A DNA stretch of 64,000 nucleotides from Clostridia bacterium (GTDB lineage: Bacteria > Bacillota > Clostridia > Oscillospirales > Acutalibacteraceae), in contig JAFRJS010000095.1 of assembly GCA_017432165.1 (NCBI GenBank), positions 1 to 64,000 of the forward strand. Reading direction: 5' to 3'. A program made the translations under genes and the position numbers. The notes beneath the pieces are model-generated. The model had not been told where the DNA came from and did no database searches. It saw only the letters and a program-made list of their open reading frames with translations. Below, piece by piece: positions 51,881 to 61,730 of the stretch. Every line of letters starts with the position of its first letter. Position 1 is the stretch's first letter.

Positions 51881-52550
51881 TATTAACACGCTCCTTTATA
51901 GCATTTAAAAACACATCCACGGTTTCTTCTAAATTAAGTAACGAATTATCTATAATTATGGCATCTTTATCTGCGGTAAGAGGAGAAATTTTTCTGTTTG
52001 AATCATTAAAGTCGCGGTTACTTATTGAATCTATTATGTCTTCTAATTTTATTTTTTTGCTTGAATTTTTTTCCATTAATTGATTGTATCTTCTTTTTGC
52101 TCTTGCATTCGGAGAGGCCGTAAGGAAAAACTTAACGTCTGCATTTGGTAAAATTACAGTTCCGATGTCTCGCCCGTCCATTACAACGTTATGTTTTTTT
52201 GCAAAATCTCTTTGTATGTTAATTAAAAATTCTCTAACTTCCGGGATTGCAGAAATATCAGAAGCGGCGGACGAAACTTCGGGAGTTCTGATAAAGTTTG
52301 TAATGTTCTTGCCGTTTAGGTATATTAGCTGGGCGTTTTTATCGTGATTAACTGATATATTTATATTTTTTAAATTGTTTACAACTTTATCTTTTATTTT
52401 GTAGTTTATATTATTATTTAAAAAATAATACGCGGCAGCTCTGTACAGAGCTCCAGTGTCAAGAGTTAAAAACCCCAGCTTTTTTGCCAGAATTTTTGAA
52501 ATTGTGCTTTTCCCGGAGCCCGACGGCCCATCTATTGCTATAGAAATCAT
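51867..52550 (-). CDS. cmk: Cytidylate kinase
   Basis: 227 residues, complete. Phosphorylates CMP and dCMP to diphosphates. The P-loop GPSGSGKST lies at 8-16, and RDIGTVILPNADVKFFLTAS near 132-151 fits the NMP-binding and lid regions. First gene of the leftward cmk-plsC-ispH unit; ribosome site GAAGGTG. Confidence 0.95.
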   Translation of the reverse strand: MISIAIDGPSGSGKSTISKILAKKLGFLTLDTGALYRAAAYYFLNNNINYKIKDKVVNNLKNINISVNHDKNAQLIYLNGKNITNFIRTPEVSSAASDISAIPEVREFLINIQRDFAKKHNVVMDGRDIGTVILPNADVKFFLTASPNARAKRRYNQLMEKNSSKKIKLEDIIDSISNRDFNDSNRKISPLTADKDAIIIDNSLLNLEETVDVFLNAIKERVNIETK

Positions 52551-52582
52551 AAGTAAATCACCTTCTGCAATATCACAAATTA

Positions 52583-52614
52583 TTAGGTTCTACGTAAAAG
52601 TGCATAGAACCTAA
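52583..52614. terminator. Hairpin between potD and cmk
   Basis: TTAGGTTCTA (52583-52592) pairs with TAGAACCTAA (52605-52614), overlapping the potD stop. T-rich sequence is present on the plus-strand side. Confidence 0.55.
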
Positions 52615-53762
52615 TTTTTCTTGATTTTTTTCTTTTTATATAAAAATATTGATAAATATATTATACCAAAACATACTAAAAATACAAATAAAAACCACGA
52701 ATTTTCAGAAGTGCCTCCGGATTTTACTTCTACCCATAATTCATCTATGTATTTATTAATATCTTCAGGCAAATTTATAAATATTTGCGATTTTTCTATT
52801 GTATTTTTATCGGGGTAAAATATGGGACTATTTTTAATTTCTTCATCTAAAAGATTGTATGCTTCTGAGTGCGGAGTGGAATATCCTGTTTTTTTAACGT
52901 TTGCAAGTGCTATATCGGTTCTGCACATAAAATTGATGTACTTTTCTGCAAGTTCTTTATTTTTGGAGTTCTTTGGAATACACATGGAATCAATAAACCT
53001 GTTTGTGCCTTCTTCGGGTATTACAAAGCCGATGTTTGGGTTGCTTTTTATCATTGCGGCGGCATCTCCCGCATAATACGGTGCAAGAACCGCTTCGGCA
53101 TTGTCCATTTTATCGAATATTTGGTCCATAACGTAAGCCTGCACAAGTGGCTTTTGAATGATTAGTTCGTCGGCGGCTTTTCTCCAGATGTTTTTATCTG
53201 TGGTGTTTATCGACTCCCCTATTCTTAAAAGCGAAATTGCAAATGAATCTCTGGCGTTATCGAACATTAGTATTTTGTTTTTGTATTTTTCGTTCCACAA
53301 AATGTCCCAATTTATTTTTTCTTTAACTTCGTTTTTGTTGTAAAAAATCCCTATTACTCCCCACATATATGGCACTGAGTATTCATTTTTAGGGTCAAAA
53401 TTTAAATTTTTAAACTGCGGAAGAATAAATTTATAATTAGGAATGTTTTCAAAATTTATTTTTGCCAGCATGTTTTTTTCAATTAGCCTTGAAATCATAT
53501 AATCAGACGGAATGATTACATCATAATCTGCACCTCCACCGGAAATTTTTGCAAAGAGTTCCTCGTTGTTTTGAAATGTTTTGTAGTTTACTTTAATTCC
53601 GGTTTCTTCTGTAAATTTGGCGTTTACATTTACCGATTTATCTGCGCCGTTAGAAATAAATTCGCCCCAGCTGTACACATTTATGGCTTCATTTGAAGCT
53701 GCGCAGTTAAAAGAAAATATATTTAAAAATATAAAAATAAGTATTAATAAAAATTTTTTCAC
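52611..53762 (-). CDS. potD: Spermidine/putrescine-binding protein with C-terminal membrane anchor
   Basis: 383 residues. A signal sequence at 1-22 leads a periplasmic-binding-type fold with INVYSWGEFI at 27-36 and IPSDYMISRLIE near 87-98, characteristic of PotD. It binds polyamines outside the membrane and hands them to PotBC. Unlike the usual lipoprotein form, no standard lipobox is seen; instead the C-terminus has a hydrophobic helix (near 350-372) followed by KKKKIKK, which would anchor it. Last of the pot genes. Confidence 0.88.
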   Translation of the reverse strand: MKKFLLILIFIFLNIFSFNCAASNEAINVYSWGEFISNGADKSVNVNAKFTEETGIKVNYKTFQNNEELFAKISGGGADYDVIIPSDYMISRLIEKNMLAKINFENIPNYKFILPQFKNLNFDPKNEYSVPYMWGVIGIFYNKNEVKEKINWDILWNEKYKNKILMFDNARDSFAISLLRIGESINTTDKNIWRKAADELIIQKPLVQAYVMDQIFDKMDNAEAVLAPYYAGDAAAMIKSNPNIGFVIPEEGTNRFIDSMCIPKNSKNKELAEKYINFMCRTDIALANVKKTGYSTPHSEAYNLLDEEIKNSPIFYPDKNTIEKSQIFINLPEDINKYIDELWVEVKSGGTSENSWFLFVFLVCFGIIYLSIFLYKKKKIKKN

Positions 53763-53814
53763 GTTTTTCTCCTAGTTTGGTTTTTATTAGCATGCCACAT
53801 GTTTATTCCAACTC

Positions 53815-54342
53815 TCAGTTCGACAAACAGTTTGCTTCTCTTTTTAGTAGTGAGTACATTTTCATATCAACAACTTTGCCATTCTTTATAGCATTGCTTC
53901 TTAAAGTGCCTTCATACTGAAAGCCTGATTTTTCAAGCACTCTGCAAGATGCGATATTGTGTGCAAATGGTGCTGCATAAATACGAATAATATCGCTCTT
54001 ATCAAAAACATACTCACAAATCTGTTTCACAGCTTCAGTCATTATTCCTTGACCCCAATATTCTTCTGCAATGTAATATCCCAATTCAGCAGTTAGTTTA
54101 TGTACATTTTTTTGGCGAAAAACACCGATGCTTCCAATCACTTTATTGTCTACTGTAATAGCAAAGGCAAAGGTTTCGTTTTCATTTGCAGAAAGCATGG
54201 CAGAGATATACTCCTTTCCGTCCTGTTCGGTGTAAGGATAAGGTAATCCGTCTCGAAGATTATTTTGTATTTTTTTATTGGAAAGTGCCAATGCTAAATC
54301 CGTTGCGTCTGATAACTCCCATTTTTTTATTTTAACAATCAT
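53815..54342 (-). CDS. RimJ-type GNAT acetyltransferase
   Basis: 175 residues. Motif A is YYIAEEYWGQGIMTEAV near 91-107 and motif B ends in NIASCRVLEKSGFQYEG near 129-145, the pattern of ribosomal-protein-alanine or spermidine-related GNATs of the RimJ/RimL type (also SpeG-like). Since it lies inside the polyamine transporter cluster, between potC and potD, a polyamine or general amine substrate is possible. Acetyl-CoA is the donor. Confidence 0.82.
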   Translation of the reverse strand: MIVKIKKWELSDATDLALALSNKKIQNNLRDGLPYPYTEQDGKEYISAMLSANENETFAFAITVDNKVIGSIGVFRQKNVHKLTAELGYYIAEEYWGQGIMTEAVKQICEYVFDKSDIIRIYAAPFAHNIASCRVLEKSGFQYEGTLRSNAIKNGKVVDMKMYSLLKREANCLSN

Positions 54343-54360
54343 TTTATTTTCACCTCTATT

Positions 54361-55149
54361 TTATTTTGTTATTTTTTCGTCTTTTGCTTGTCTTAGGTTT
54401 ATGACTATAAGAAGTACAAAAACCGTTATAAACAAAACGCTTGAAAGAGCGTTAATTTCGGGGCTTACAATTTTTCTGGTCATGGAATAAACGGCAATGG
54501 GCAAAGTTTGAACTGTTCCCCCCACAAAATAGCTTATAACAAAATCGTCGATAGACATTGTAAAAGACATTATCATACCCGTAATAATTCCTGGCATGAT
54601 TTGCGGTATAACCACTTTAGCAAAAGCTCTGATAGGGTTGCAGCCCAAGTCTTGTGCAGCTTCGTATGTGTGATAGTCCATTTGCTTTATTTTTGGCATT
54701 ACAGACAAAATAACGTACGGAACACAAAACGTTGTGTGCGCGCATATAAGGGTTATTAAACCCGGTTTAAAAATCCCAAAAATATTATACATGAAAACAA
54801 AAAAAATCATAAGTGATACGCCGGTAACAATTTCCGGATTAACCATCGGTAAATTGGTGATGTTCATTATTAGTTTTTTTTGCCATTTTTTGCTTTTTGT
54901 AATTCCCACTGCCGCAGCAGTACCCAAAACAGTTGCAATAATAGCGGAAACGGACGCAATTATAAGGGTATTATAAAACGCATAAAGGATATCCTGATTT
55001 TCAAAAAGCCTAAAGTACCACTTAAAAGTAAATCCCGACCAAACAATTCTACTTTTTGAATTATTAAAAGAAAATACTATAAGCACAAATATAGGTGCGT
55101 ATAAAAATATAAATATAAGCGTCATATATATTTTACTTAATATTTTCAT
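54361..55149 (-). CDS. potC: Spermidine/putrescine transporter permease
   Basis: 262 residues with six hydrophobic segments of an ABC permease. The cytoplasmic EAA loop reads TYEAAQDLGCNPIRAFAKVVIPQIMPGI near 155-180 and contacts PotA. Forms the channel with PotB. GAAAGGA ribosome site, 25 bases after potB. Confidence 0.92.
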   Translation of the reverse strand: MKILSKIYMTLIFIFLYAPIFVLIVFSFNNSKSRIVWSGFTFKWYFRLFENQDILYAFYNTLIIASVSAIIATVLGTAAAVGITKSKKWQKKLIMNITNLPMVNPEIVTGVSLMIFFVFMYNIFGIFKPGLITLICAHTTFCVPYVILSVMPKIKQMDYHTYEAAQDLGCNPIRAFAKVVIPQIMPGIITGMIMSFTMSIDDFVISYFVGGTVQTLPIAVYSMTRKIVSPEINALSSVLFITVFVLLIVINLRQAKDEKITK

Positions 55150-55174
55150 TGAGCTTTAAAAATCCTTTCTTTGA

Positions 55175-56002
55175 TTATTTTGTCGCTTTTCGGCCGCCTG
55201 AGTTATCTTCCAGCTGATTCATTATTCCCATGCAGATTAAAATAATTATCATAAGTATAAGAGAAATTGCCGAACCCAAATAAGGGTTATATGAATTACC
55301 TAAAAACTGCATCTCTATTAAATCTCCGATTACAAGTATTGACCCTCCGCCAAGCATTTTGGAAATAACAAATGTGCTAACCGACGGAACGAATACCATT
55401 GTAACTCCGGAAATTACACCGGACAAGCTAAGCGGAAATATAATTTTTTTGAATATTTTTAATTTGTTTGCCCCTAAATCTTGTGCAGCTTCAATGACTC
55501 TTTTATCCATTTTTGAAAGAGCAGTGTAAATTGGCAAAATCATATACGGTAAAAAATTATATATCATGCCGAGTATTATCGCACCGGGAGTGTTTATCAT
55601 GTTTATTTTTTCAAACCCAAAAAATGAAATCACTTTATTTAAAAGTCCGTTATATTCCAAAATCGTCATCCATGCGTATGTTCTTAGCAAAAAACTTGTC
55701 CACATTGGTATCATAAGGAGCATTATAAATATACTTTGGTATTTTATTTTTGTTTTTGAAATAAAATATGCCATCGGATAACCAATAATAAAGCAAATAA
55801 GCGTGGCAATAGCGCCAAACACAATAGACCGTCCAAAAACAGCGGAATATTTAGTGGCGTAGATAATGTTATTAAAAGTGAATGTACCTTCCGGAGTTGT
55901 AAACGCAAACGCAATAATTAGCATAAGCGGAACTAGCACAAACAGCGTCATCCACAAAACATAAGGTAATAAATTTAGTTTTATTTTTATTTTTCTTTTC
56001 AA
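55175..56002 (-). CDS. potB: Spermidine/putrescine transporter permease
   Basis: 275 residues, six membrane segments. The EAA loop is VIEAAQDLGANKLKIFKKIIFPLSLSGVISG near 167-197. The N-terminus (LLPYVLWMTLFVLVPLMLI) fits PotB. Pairs with PotC. Followed on the message by potC. Confidence 0.92.
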   Translation of the reverse strand: MKRKIKIKLNLLPYVLWMTLFVLVPLMLIIAFAFTTPEGTFTFNNIIYATKYSAVFGRSIVFGAIATLICFIIGYPMAYFISKTKIKYQSIFIMLLMIPMWTSFLLRTYAWMTILEYNGLLNKVISFFGFEKINMINTPGAIILGMIYNFLPYMILPIYTALSKMDKRVIEAAQDLGANKLKIFKKIIFPLSLSGVISGVTMVFVPSVSTFVISKMLGGGSILVIGDLIEMQFLGNSYNPYLGSAISLILMIIILICMGIMNQLEDNSGGRKATK

Positions 56003-56024
56003 TTTTTTCTCCTATTATATTTTT

Positions 56025-56675
56025 CTATAATTTATTTACTATAATCGCCGTTTGACCTTTTTGCCAAACTTTTTTGCTTTCTTTAAATCCTGCACTTTTA
56101 AACATCTCTATTTGATTTTCTACTGTGCAGGGTGTATCAAAGTGAACAAATTCATATTTATTGATGTTTTGCTCTTTGCGAATCCTATTTAGCTCTGAAA
56201 ATAAATAATTTTCTTCTGCCCCATTTTTTGCAACATAATCGCATTCAATATACATTCCGCCCGATTTTAAAGCTTTGCGGATTTTCTTATATAATACTAC
56301 TTTACGCTCATGCGTAAAATGGTGCATTGTTTGAAATGATATAGCTATGTCAAATTCCTTTTCTCCGAAAGGAACATCGAAATAACTTCCGAGGATTAAA
56401 TTCATATTTTTATTAGGGAAATTACTTTTAAGTTTATCAAGCATAGCCTGAGTTAAATCTATTCCGGTGACTTCTAAATCAGGAATTTTTTTAAATATTT
56501 CGTGAAGCTCGAGTCCTGTTCCACAACCTAAATCTAATAGTTTTTTACAGGTGTTTGGAATAAGTTCGGCAAGTTTTATATATCCTTCTTTGCACCCCTG
56601 GACATTTTCAAGCATGTGGGTTTCGTATTCATCTATTCTTTTTGTAAAAAAATCATTCATTTTTTCAAGTTTCAT
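56025..56675 (-). CDS. SAM-dependent methyltransferase
   Basis: 216 residues from ATG at 56673-56675 (AAGGAGTAAAATA upstream; the longer frame starts inside the NUDIX gene). Rossmann-type methyltransferase: motif I LLDLGCGTGLELHEI near 50-64, then VTGIDLTQAMLDKL and FDIAISFQTMHHF as motifs II-IV. The substrate is unknown. Stands between a NUDIX gene and potB. Confidence 0.8.
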   Translation of the reverse strand: MKLEKMNDFFTKRIDEYETHMLENVQGCKEGYIKLAELIPNTCKKLLDLGCGTGLELHEIFKKIPDLEVTGIDLTQAMLDKLKSNFPNKNMNLILGSYFDVPFGEKEFDIAISFQTMHHFTHERKVVLYKKIRKALKSGGMYIECDYVAKNGAEENYLFSELNRIRKEQNINKYEFVHFDTPCTVENQIEMFKSAGFKESKKVWQKGQTAIIVNKL

Positions 56676-56679
56676 TATT

Positions 56680-57177
56680 TTACTCCTTATTAAATACTTT
56701 TTCAAAGCAATAACTAAGTGTGCTTACTAATAATCCCTTTTTATGCAGTTCATAAATTTCATCTGTTGTCATCCAGCCTACACTTTCCACCTCGTCGGTA
56801 GTTGCGTTTTTTAAGTTTACTGGGCCGTTATAGTCAAATAGGAATACATCCCATATACTATTTAAATTTTTCCGTACATCCGAGTAAATTAATTTTCCCA
56901 TTTTGGGGTCCAGATCAATTCCTATTTCTTCTTTTACCTCGCGAACTATGGCTTCGATGCTATTTTCACCTTTTAACGCCGCTCCTCCCACAGTTTCAAA
57001 CATAAGAGGATTTTTTGATTTTGTTTTAGATCTTTTTGAAATTAAATATTTCCCCTCAGAGTTTTTCAGCCAAGCATTTACAACCAAATGATACCTATCT
57101 TTAGGCATGGGGTCTTCTCTTTCGTGAATCTCTCCTGTTTTTACTCTGTTTTTGGTATATAAATCCCACAGTTCCAT
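56680..57177 (-). CDS. NUDIX hydrolase
   Basis: 165 residues. NUDIX box GX5EX7REUXEEXGU is visible as GGAALKGENSIEAIVREVKEEIG near 64-86. Cleaves a nucleoside-diphosphate-type bond linked to another group. The N-terminus (MELWDLYTKNRVKTGE) is that of the clostridial NUDIX proteins similar to isopentenyl-diphosphate isomerase-like hydrolases. Followed by the methyltransferase gene, overlapping spacing. Confidence 0.85.
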   Translation of the reverse strand: MELWDLYTKNRVKTGEIHEREDPMPKDRYHLVVNAWLKNSEGKYLISKRSKTKSKNPLMFETVGGAALKGENSIEAIVREVKEEIGIDLDPKMGKLIYSDVRKNLNSIWDVFLFDYNGPVNLKNATTDEVESVGWMTTDEIYELHKKGLLVSTLSYCFEKVFNKE

Positions 57178-57189
57178 TTATTTTCTCCT

Positions 57190-57861
57190 TTATAAATTAA
57201 AGTTCGAAGCCAAATTTTGCAGATCATTATAAAATACTCCTGCATGATAACCATCACACGTAGCATGATGTAATTTTATTGAAACAGGCATTAATACTTT
57301 ATCGCCAAAGTTAAAAAATTTTCCTATGGTAACCATTGGAAGTAACCACGTTCCGTCTACTTCATACATATCTATTTGAAAATCAGTAAAGCTTACCCAC
57401 GGAATAGAAGTTATATCATAAAAATTCGGCGGAAAATTCTCTTTTGCGTACATACTTTGTATGCCGCTGTATTTTTCGATATCTTTTAAAGCGTTTTTAT
57501 AAAACACATTAAAATCATCATCATATTCGAGCCATATACTTGTTATCGTCTTGGTATCTTCATTGAACATAGGATACCTAACATGAAGCTTATCCCACAG
57601 TATTAACTCTCCATTATATTCATCCACTTTAAAACACTCATGACTATTAAGTACTTTGGAAACCAAATAAGTAAAAGTAGGGTAACAACGTAATTTATTG
57701 GTTTTTATAACATTTAGAAGATTTGTTATATCAATATTTGCGGTCATCCCAAATCTACATCTCATTTTGTTTTCTTTGTTCATGAAATAATCATAATAAT
57801 GTTTTCTTTTCCAATTATCTAAATCTATTTTTTGAAAGTTACTTATATTTTCGAGTTGCAT
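57190..57861 (-). CDS. Chloramphenicol acetyltransferase-like (CatA type)
   Basis: 223 residues, a full-length type A chloramphenicol acetyltransferase-like protein, trimeric in the family. The active-site signature is HHATCDGYHAGVFYNDL near 198-214, with its first or second histidine as base, together with SIPWVSFTDF near 153-162. Such proteins acetylate chloramphenicol or related alcohols. Whether it gives resistance here cannot be told. Between a NUDIX and an esterase gene. Confidence 0.8.
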   Translation of the reverse strand: MQLENISNFQKIDLDNWKRKHYYDYFMNKENKMRCRFGMTANIDITNLLNVIKTNKLRCYPTFTYLVSKVLNSHECFKVDEYNGELILWDKLHVRYPMFNEDTKTITSIWLEYDDDFNVFYKNALKDIEKYSGIQSMYAKENFPPNFYDITSIPWVSFTDFQIDMYEVDGTWLLPMVTIGKFFNFGDKVLMPVSIKLHHATCDGYHAGVFYNDLQNLASNFNL

Positions 57862-57863
57862 CT

Positions 57864-58634
57864 TTATTTACCTCCATAAAATTTATAATATTTTTCAAGA
57901 TTTGAAATTATATATTCAGCATTGTGATGACCTTTAAATATGTGATTTTCTACATTTACATTTTTTGATTTTAATATTCTATATAGTTTTTCACAAGCTG
58001 TATAGAATTTGCCTTCATCTTCGTTTCCACAATCCAAGAATATTTTTAGGTCACTAATTTTTTTATTTTTGGTAATTGTAATAGAGTCATATTTTAGCCA
58101 CATTTTTTTATTTTCAAAATAACATTCATCTTCATCTTCGTAGTTTAAATCAATTGCCGGCATATGTGCTCCTATTTTCGAAAAAGTTTCCTGATGATTA
58201 AATCCAATATGTAAAGCAGCATATCCTCCGGCAGAAATACCACCAATATATCTTGAGTTTTTATCTTTTATCGTTTTATAGGAACTGTCTATAAAGGGAA
58301 TTATTTCTTTTATAAAGTAATCTTCAAACAGTCCCTTATGAACAATTCCGTATTTACCTTGAACTTCTTCGTATGTTTGCGAAGAATTAATACCTCTGCT
58401 ATTTGCAATATAAGGACAAACAATTATAAATGGATTAATACTATTATTTTTTATTAGTTTGTTTGCAATTTTATCCATTTTAAAATTTTTTAGAATATTT
58501 TCATTTCCGCCTCTGCCATGCAAAAAATACAAGACAGGCACATTTACACTTTCATAATTTCCCGGAATATATACTGATACGTTCATATTTCTACCAAGTA
58601 TTTTGCTGTTTATTACTTTAACTTCTGTTTTCAT
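57864..58634 (-). CDS. Alpha/beta hydrolase (esterase D/S-formylglutathione hydrolase-like)
   Basis: 256 residues. Catalytic serine lies in GISAGGYAAL near 129-138 (G-x-S-x-G), with YFLHGRGG near 36-43 for the oxyanion, an Asp in FLDCGNEDEG near 196-205 and a His in FKGHHNAEY near 236-244 completing the triad. Matches the esterase family PF00756. It overlaps the upstream NUDIX gene by 17 bases. Possibly cleaves acetyl or lactone groups on an exported or imported compound. Confidence 0.78.
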   Translation of the reverse strand: MKTEVKVINSKILGRNMNVSVYIPGNYESVNVPVLYFLHGRGGNENILKNFKMDKIANKLIKNNSINPFIIVCPYIANSRGINSSQTYEEVQGKYGIVHKGLFEDYFIKEIIPFIDSSYKTIKDKNSRYIGGISAGGYAALHIGFNHQETFSKIGAHMPAIDLNYEDEDECYFENKKMWLKYDSITITKNKKISDLKIFLDCGNEDEGKFYTACEKLYRILKSKNVNVENHIFKGHHNAEYIISNLEKYYKFYGGK

Positions 58635-59130
58635 AAAACTGATTACTCCGTTTAAAATATTTTTTTAAAGCGTTTATATGCATTGGGAAAAATTTTTCTG
58701 GATAACTATCCAATAATAGTTTTACTTTATTTGCAGGAATCCATTTTATATCCGATGATTCGTCTGATTTTTTATATAATTTACCTTCTCCGGAACAAAT
58801 AAAAGTAAATAATATTAAAGAATATCCACCTGATAAATTCTGAGTAATACAAAAAGGGGAAAAATGAATTGTAGAATATAAACCGGTCTTAATTGCTTGG
58901 TAGTTTTCACCGATTATACTTGTGATGGTTAATCCTGTTTCTTCTTTAACTTCGCGCTTTAGCGCTTGAAATATATTTTCAAATTCTCTTATTTTTCCGG
59001 CAGGTATTTCTAACATTCCATCTTCTGAACTATTTTTTTGCCTTTTTTGAATAAGTATGTGGCAAACTCCGTTAATATTTTTTTCGATGATTGCACCAAC
59101 CGCAGGTTTGGCAAATGTTTCGTTTGTCAT
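58618..59130 (-). CDS. NUDIX hydrolase
   Basis: 170 residues. The NUDIX box is GKIREFENIFQALKREVKEETG near 45-66, intact with REVKEETG. ADP-ribose-pyrophosphatase-like. Starts ATG with AAAAGGGG upstream. It begins the interrupting gene block, downstream of potA. Confidence 0.82.
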   Translation of the reverse strand: MTNETFAKPAVGAIIEKNINGVCHILIQKRQKNSSEDGMLEIPAGKIREFENIFQALKREVKEETGLTITSIIGENYQAIKTGLYSTIHFSPFCITQNLSGGYSLILFTFICSGEGKLYKKSDESSDIKWIPANKVKLLLDSYPEKFFPMHINALKKYFKRSNQFYENRS

Positions 59131-59150
59131 AAATATCCCCTTTTAGTTTA

Positions 59151-60269
59151 TTAATCTTCTTGGTCGTGCGGGTGCTGTTCTTCATAGAATTCGTCACTAA
59201 ATGCGCTGTAGTCCCCCACTTCTGATGAATATATGGATTTTTTCATTATGTGAATATCGTCGGGTTTTATTATCATTCCAATCTTATCGCCTTCAGCTTG
59301 AGTTTCAGTGGTTTGTATCATCCATTTAAATCCATTAACGTCTACTATTATTTCGTTATGTACGCCCTTAAACGTAACGGAAGTCACGGTGCCGTAAATA
59401 TTTCCGCTTCCCGGATCGGTAACTTTTATATCTTCTGGTCTTACAACCACGTCCACAGGTTTCATTTTTCCAAATCCTTTGTCTATGCACCTGAATTCTT
59501 TGCCGGAAAATTTAACTCTGTAGTCTTCTATCATTGTGCCTTCAACGATATTGCTTTCTCCTATAAAATCGGCCACAAAAGCGTTTTGAGGCTCGTTGTA
59601 AATATCCGTCGGAGAACCTATTTGCTGGATTTTTCCTTTATCCATAACGACAACGGTATCGGACATAGAAAGCGCTTCTTCTTGGTCATGCGTTACTAAA
59701 ATAAAAGTTATCCCCGTGCGCTCGTGTATATTTTTAAGTTCTGTCTGCATGTCTTTTCTCAGTTTTAAATCCAATGCTCCCAGTGGTTCATCAAGAAGAA
59801 GAATTTTCGGATTATTTGCAAGCGCTCTGGCTATTGCAACCCTTTGCTGTTGACCGCCGGAAAGAGAATCTATATTTCTGTCGATATAGTTGCTTAAATT
59901 TACCATTTTAAGCATTTCTTTTACTTTTTCTTTTATTTCGGCTTCGCTCTTTTTTTGAATTCTAAGGCCAAAGGCCACATTTTCGTAAACGTTTAAATGT
60001 GGAAAGAGTGCATATTTTTGAAATATTGTATTAACCGCACGTTTATGTGCAGGCACGTTGTTAATTCGTTTCCCTTTAAAGTATACATTTCCGCTGTCGG
60101 GAGTTAAAAATCCCGCGATTATCCTAAGAGTAGTGGTTTTTCCACATCCAGACGGCCCCAAAAGAGTAACAAATTCTCCTTCTTTTATATTTAAACTTAA
60201 ATTGTTAAGTATTTTTTCATTATCAAAAGAAATATTTATTTTGTCCAGTTTTATTATTAAAGATTTCAT
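59151..60269 (-). CDS. potA: Spermidine/putrescine transporter ATP-binding protein
   Basis: 372 residues. ABC ATPase with Walker [10 protein letters not shown] at 39-47, signature LSGGQQQR near 140-147, and Walker B ILLLDEP near 160-166, then the C-terminal TOBE-like domain (about 245-355). Powers polyamine uptake. It is transcribed first, then NUDIX, esterase, CAT, NUDIX and methyltransferase genes come before potB-potC-GNAT-potD. Confidence 0.93.
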   Translation of the reverse strand: MKSLIIKLDKINISFDNEKILNNLSLNIKEGEFVTLLGPSGCGKTTTLRIIAGFLTPDSGNVYFKGKRINNVPAHKRAVNTIFQKYALFPHLNVYENVAFGLRIQKKSEAEIKEKVKEMLKMVNLSNYIDRNIDSLSGGQQQRVAIARALANNPKILLLDEPLGALDLKLRKDMQTELKNIHERTGITFILVTHDQEEALSMSDTVVVMDKGKIQQIGSPTDIYNEPQNAFVADFIGESNIVEGTMIEDYRVKFSGKEFRCIDKGFGKMKPVDVVVRPEDIKVTDPGSGNIYGTVTSVTFKGVHNEIIVDVNGFKWMIQTTETQAEGDKIGMIIKPDDIHIMKKSIYSSEVGDYSAFSDEFYEEQHPHDQED

Positions 60270-60310
60270 TTATTTTAAGGCACTAAGTGCATTTTTCACC
60301 ACCATTTTAT

Positions 60311-61711
60311 TTACTTAAAAGTATATTTTGTCCCGTTTGATGTATCTTCTATGATAACGTTTTTGCTTTTTAGCTCATCTCTTATTTCGTCGGCTAATTT
60401 CCAGTTTTTTTCTTTTCTGGCATTGTTTCTTTTTTCTATGAGTTTTTCAATTTCTTCCGTGCTTATTTTTTCTGTGCTTTTTTCTTCGTATAAAATTCCG
60501 AGAACGCCCGTTAATTCGCAAAATAAATCTAAGATATCGCTCAGAGTTTTTCCCCCAGCGTTAGATTTTCCGAGAACATTCATATTTACATCTTTAACCA
60601 GTTCAAAGACGGCACCTAATGCGTCAGCTGTGTTTAAATCATCGTCCATAGCGTCTATAAATTTATTTTTGTATGAATTTAAATCAAAAGAAATGCTGTT
60701 TTCGACGTTATCCAAGGAATTTTTTATTGCAAAAAGCAAATTTTCTTTAAAATTATAAAGACGTTCCAAAGCGGATTTACACTGCATTATAATTTCCTTG
60801 CTAAAATTTATCGGACTGCGATAATGCGAAGAAATCATAAGATAGCGAATCGGCTCATATCCGTATTTTTCAGAGATTTCCCTAACCGTAAAGAAATTCC
60901 CCAAAGATTTCGACATTTTTTGACTATTAACATTTATGTAGCCATTATGAAGCCAATAATTTGCAAATTTTATACTATTGGCGCATTCGCTTTGAGCTAT
61001 TTCGTTTTCGTGATGCGGAAAAATTAAATCTTGTCCGCCGCAGTGAATGTCAATCGTTTTGCCCAGATACTTTCCCGCCATTGCGGAGCATTCAATATGC
61101 CATCCTGGGCGGCCGTTCCCCCAGGGACTTTCCCAATGTGGTTCACCGGGTTTTGCAGATTTCCAAAGAGCAAAATCAAGCGGATCGTTTTTTGCTTCGT
61201 CAACTTGTATTCTGGCACCGGACCGCAAATCATCTATTGTTTGTCCTGAAAGTTTGCCGTAATTTTTAAATTTGCGTGTGCTAAAATACACGTCGCCATT
61301 TTTAAGCGAATAGGCGTAGCCTTTTTCAATTAAAGTTTTTATTATTTTTATAATCTCGTCTATGTTTTCGGTGGCTTTTGGATGAATGCTTGCTTCTTTG
61401 ATATTGAGCCCCTTGGCGTCTTTTTTATACTCTTTTATGTATTTTTGAGAAACGGCTAGAAAATCGGATTTTTCTTCATTTGCTTTTTTGATTATTTTGT
61501 CGTCAATATCCGTAAAATTTTGAACGAAAGTTACCTTATATCCCCTATACTCAAAATATCTTCTTAGCGCGTCAAAAACGCATATAGGACGAGCATTTCC
61601 TACGTGTATATAATTATAAACCGTTGGGCCGCAAGCGTAGATTTTTACTTTACCTTTTTCCATCGGAATAAATTCTTCTTTTTTTCTAGAAAATGTATTA
61701 TAAAGTTTCAT
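60311..61711 (-). CDS. cysS: Cysteinyl-tRNA synthetase
   Basis: 466 residues, standard length. HIGH motif as HVGN near 36-39 within CGPTVYNYIHVGNARP, KMSKS ([10 protein letters not shown]) near 265-274, zinc-site residues near 28 (YACGP), C-x-H and E around 207-240. Loads tRNA-Cys. TCTCC ribosome site reverse of AAGGAGA. It is 20 bases downstream of pgsA on the message. Confidence 0.97.
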   Translation of the reverse strand: MKLYNTFSRKKEEFIPMEKGKVKIYACGPTVYNYIHVGNARPICVFDALRRYFEYRGYKVTFVQNFTDIDDKIIKKANEEKSDFLAVSQKYIKEYKKDAKGLNIKEASIHPKATENIDEIIKIIKTLIEKGYAYSLKNGDVYFSTRKFKNYGKLSGQTIDDLRSGARIQVDEAKNDPLDFALWKSAKPGEPHWESPWGNGRPGWHIECSAMAGKYLGKTIDIHCGGQDLIFPHHENEIAQSECANSIKFANYWLHNGYINVNSQKMSKSLGNFFTVREISEKYGYEPIRYLMISSHYRSPINFSKEIIMQCKSALERLYNFKENLLFAIKNSLDNVENSISFDLNSYKNKFIDAMDDDLNTADALGAVFELVKDVNMNVLGKSNAGGKTLSDILDLFCELTGVLGILYEEKSTEKISTEEIEKLIEKRNNARKEKNWKLADEIRDELKSKNVIIEDTSNGTKYTFK

Positions 61712-61730
61712 TTTTATTTCTCCTTAAAAA

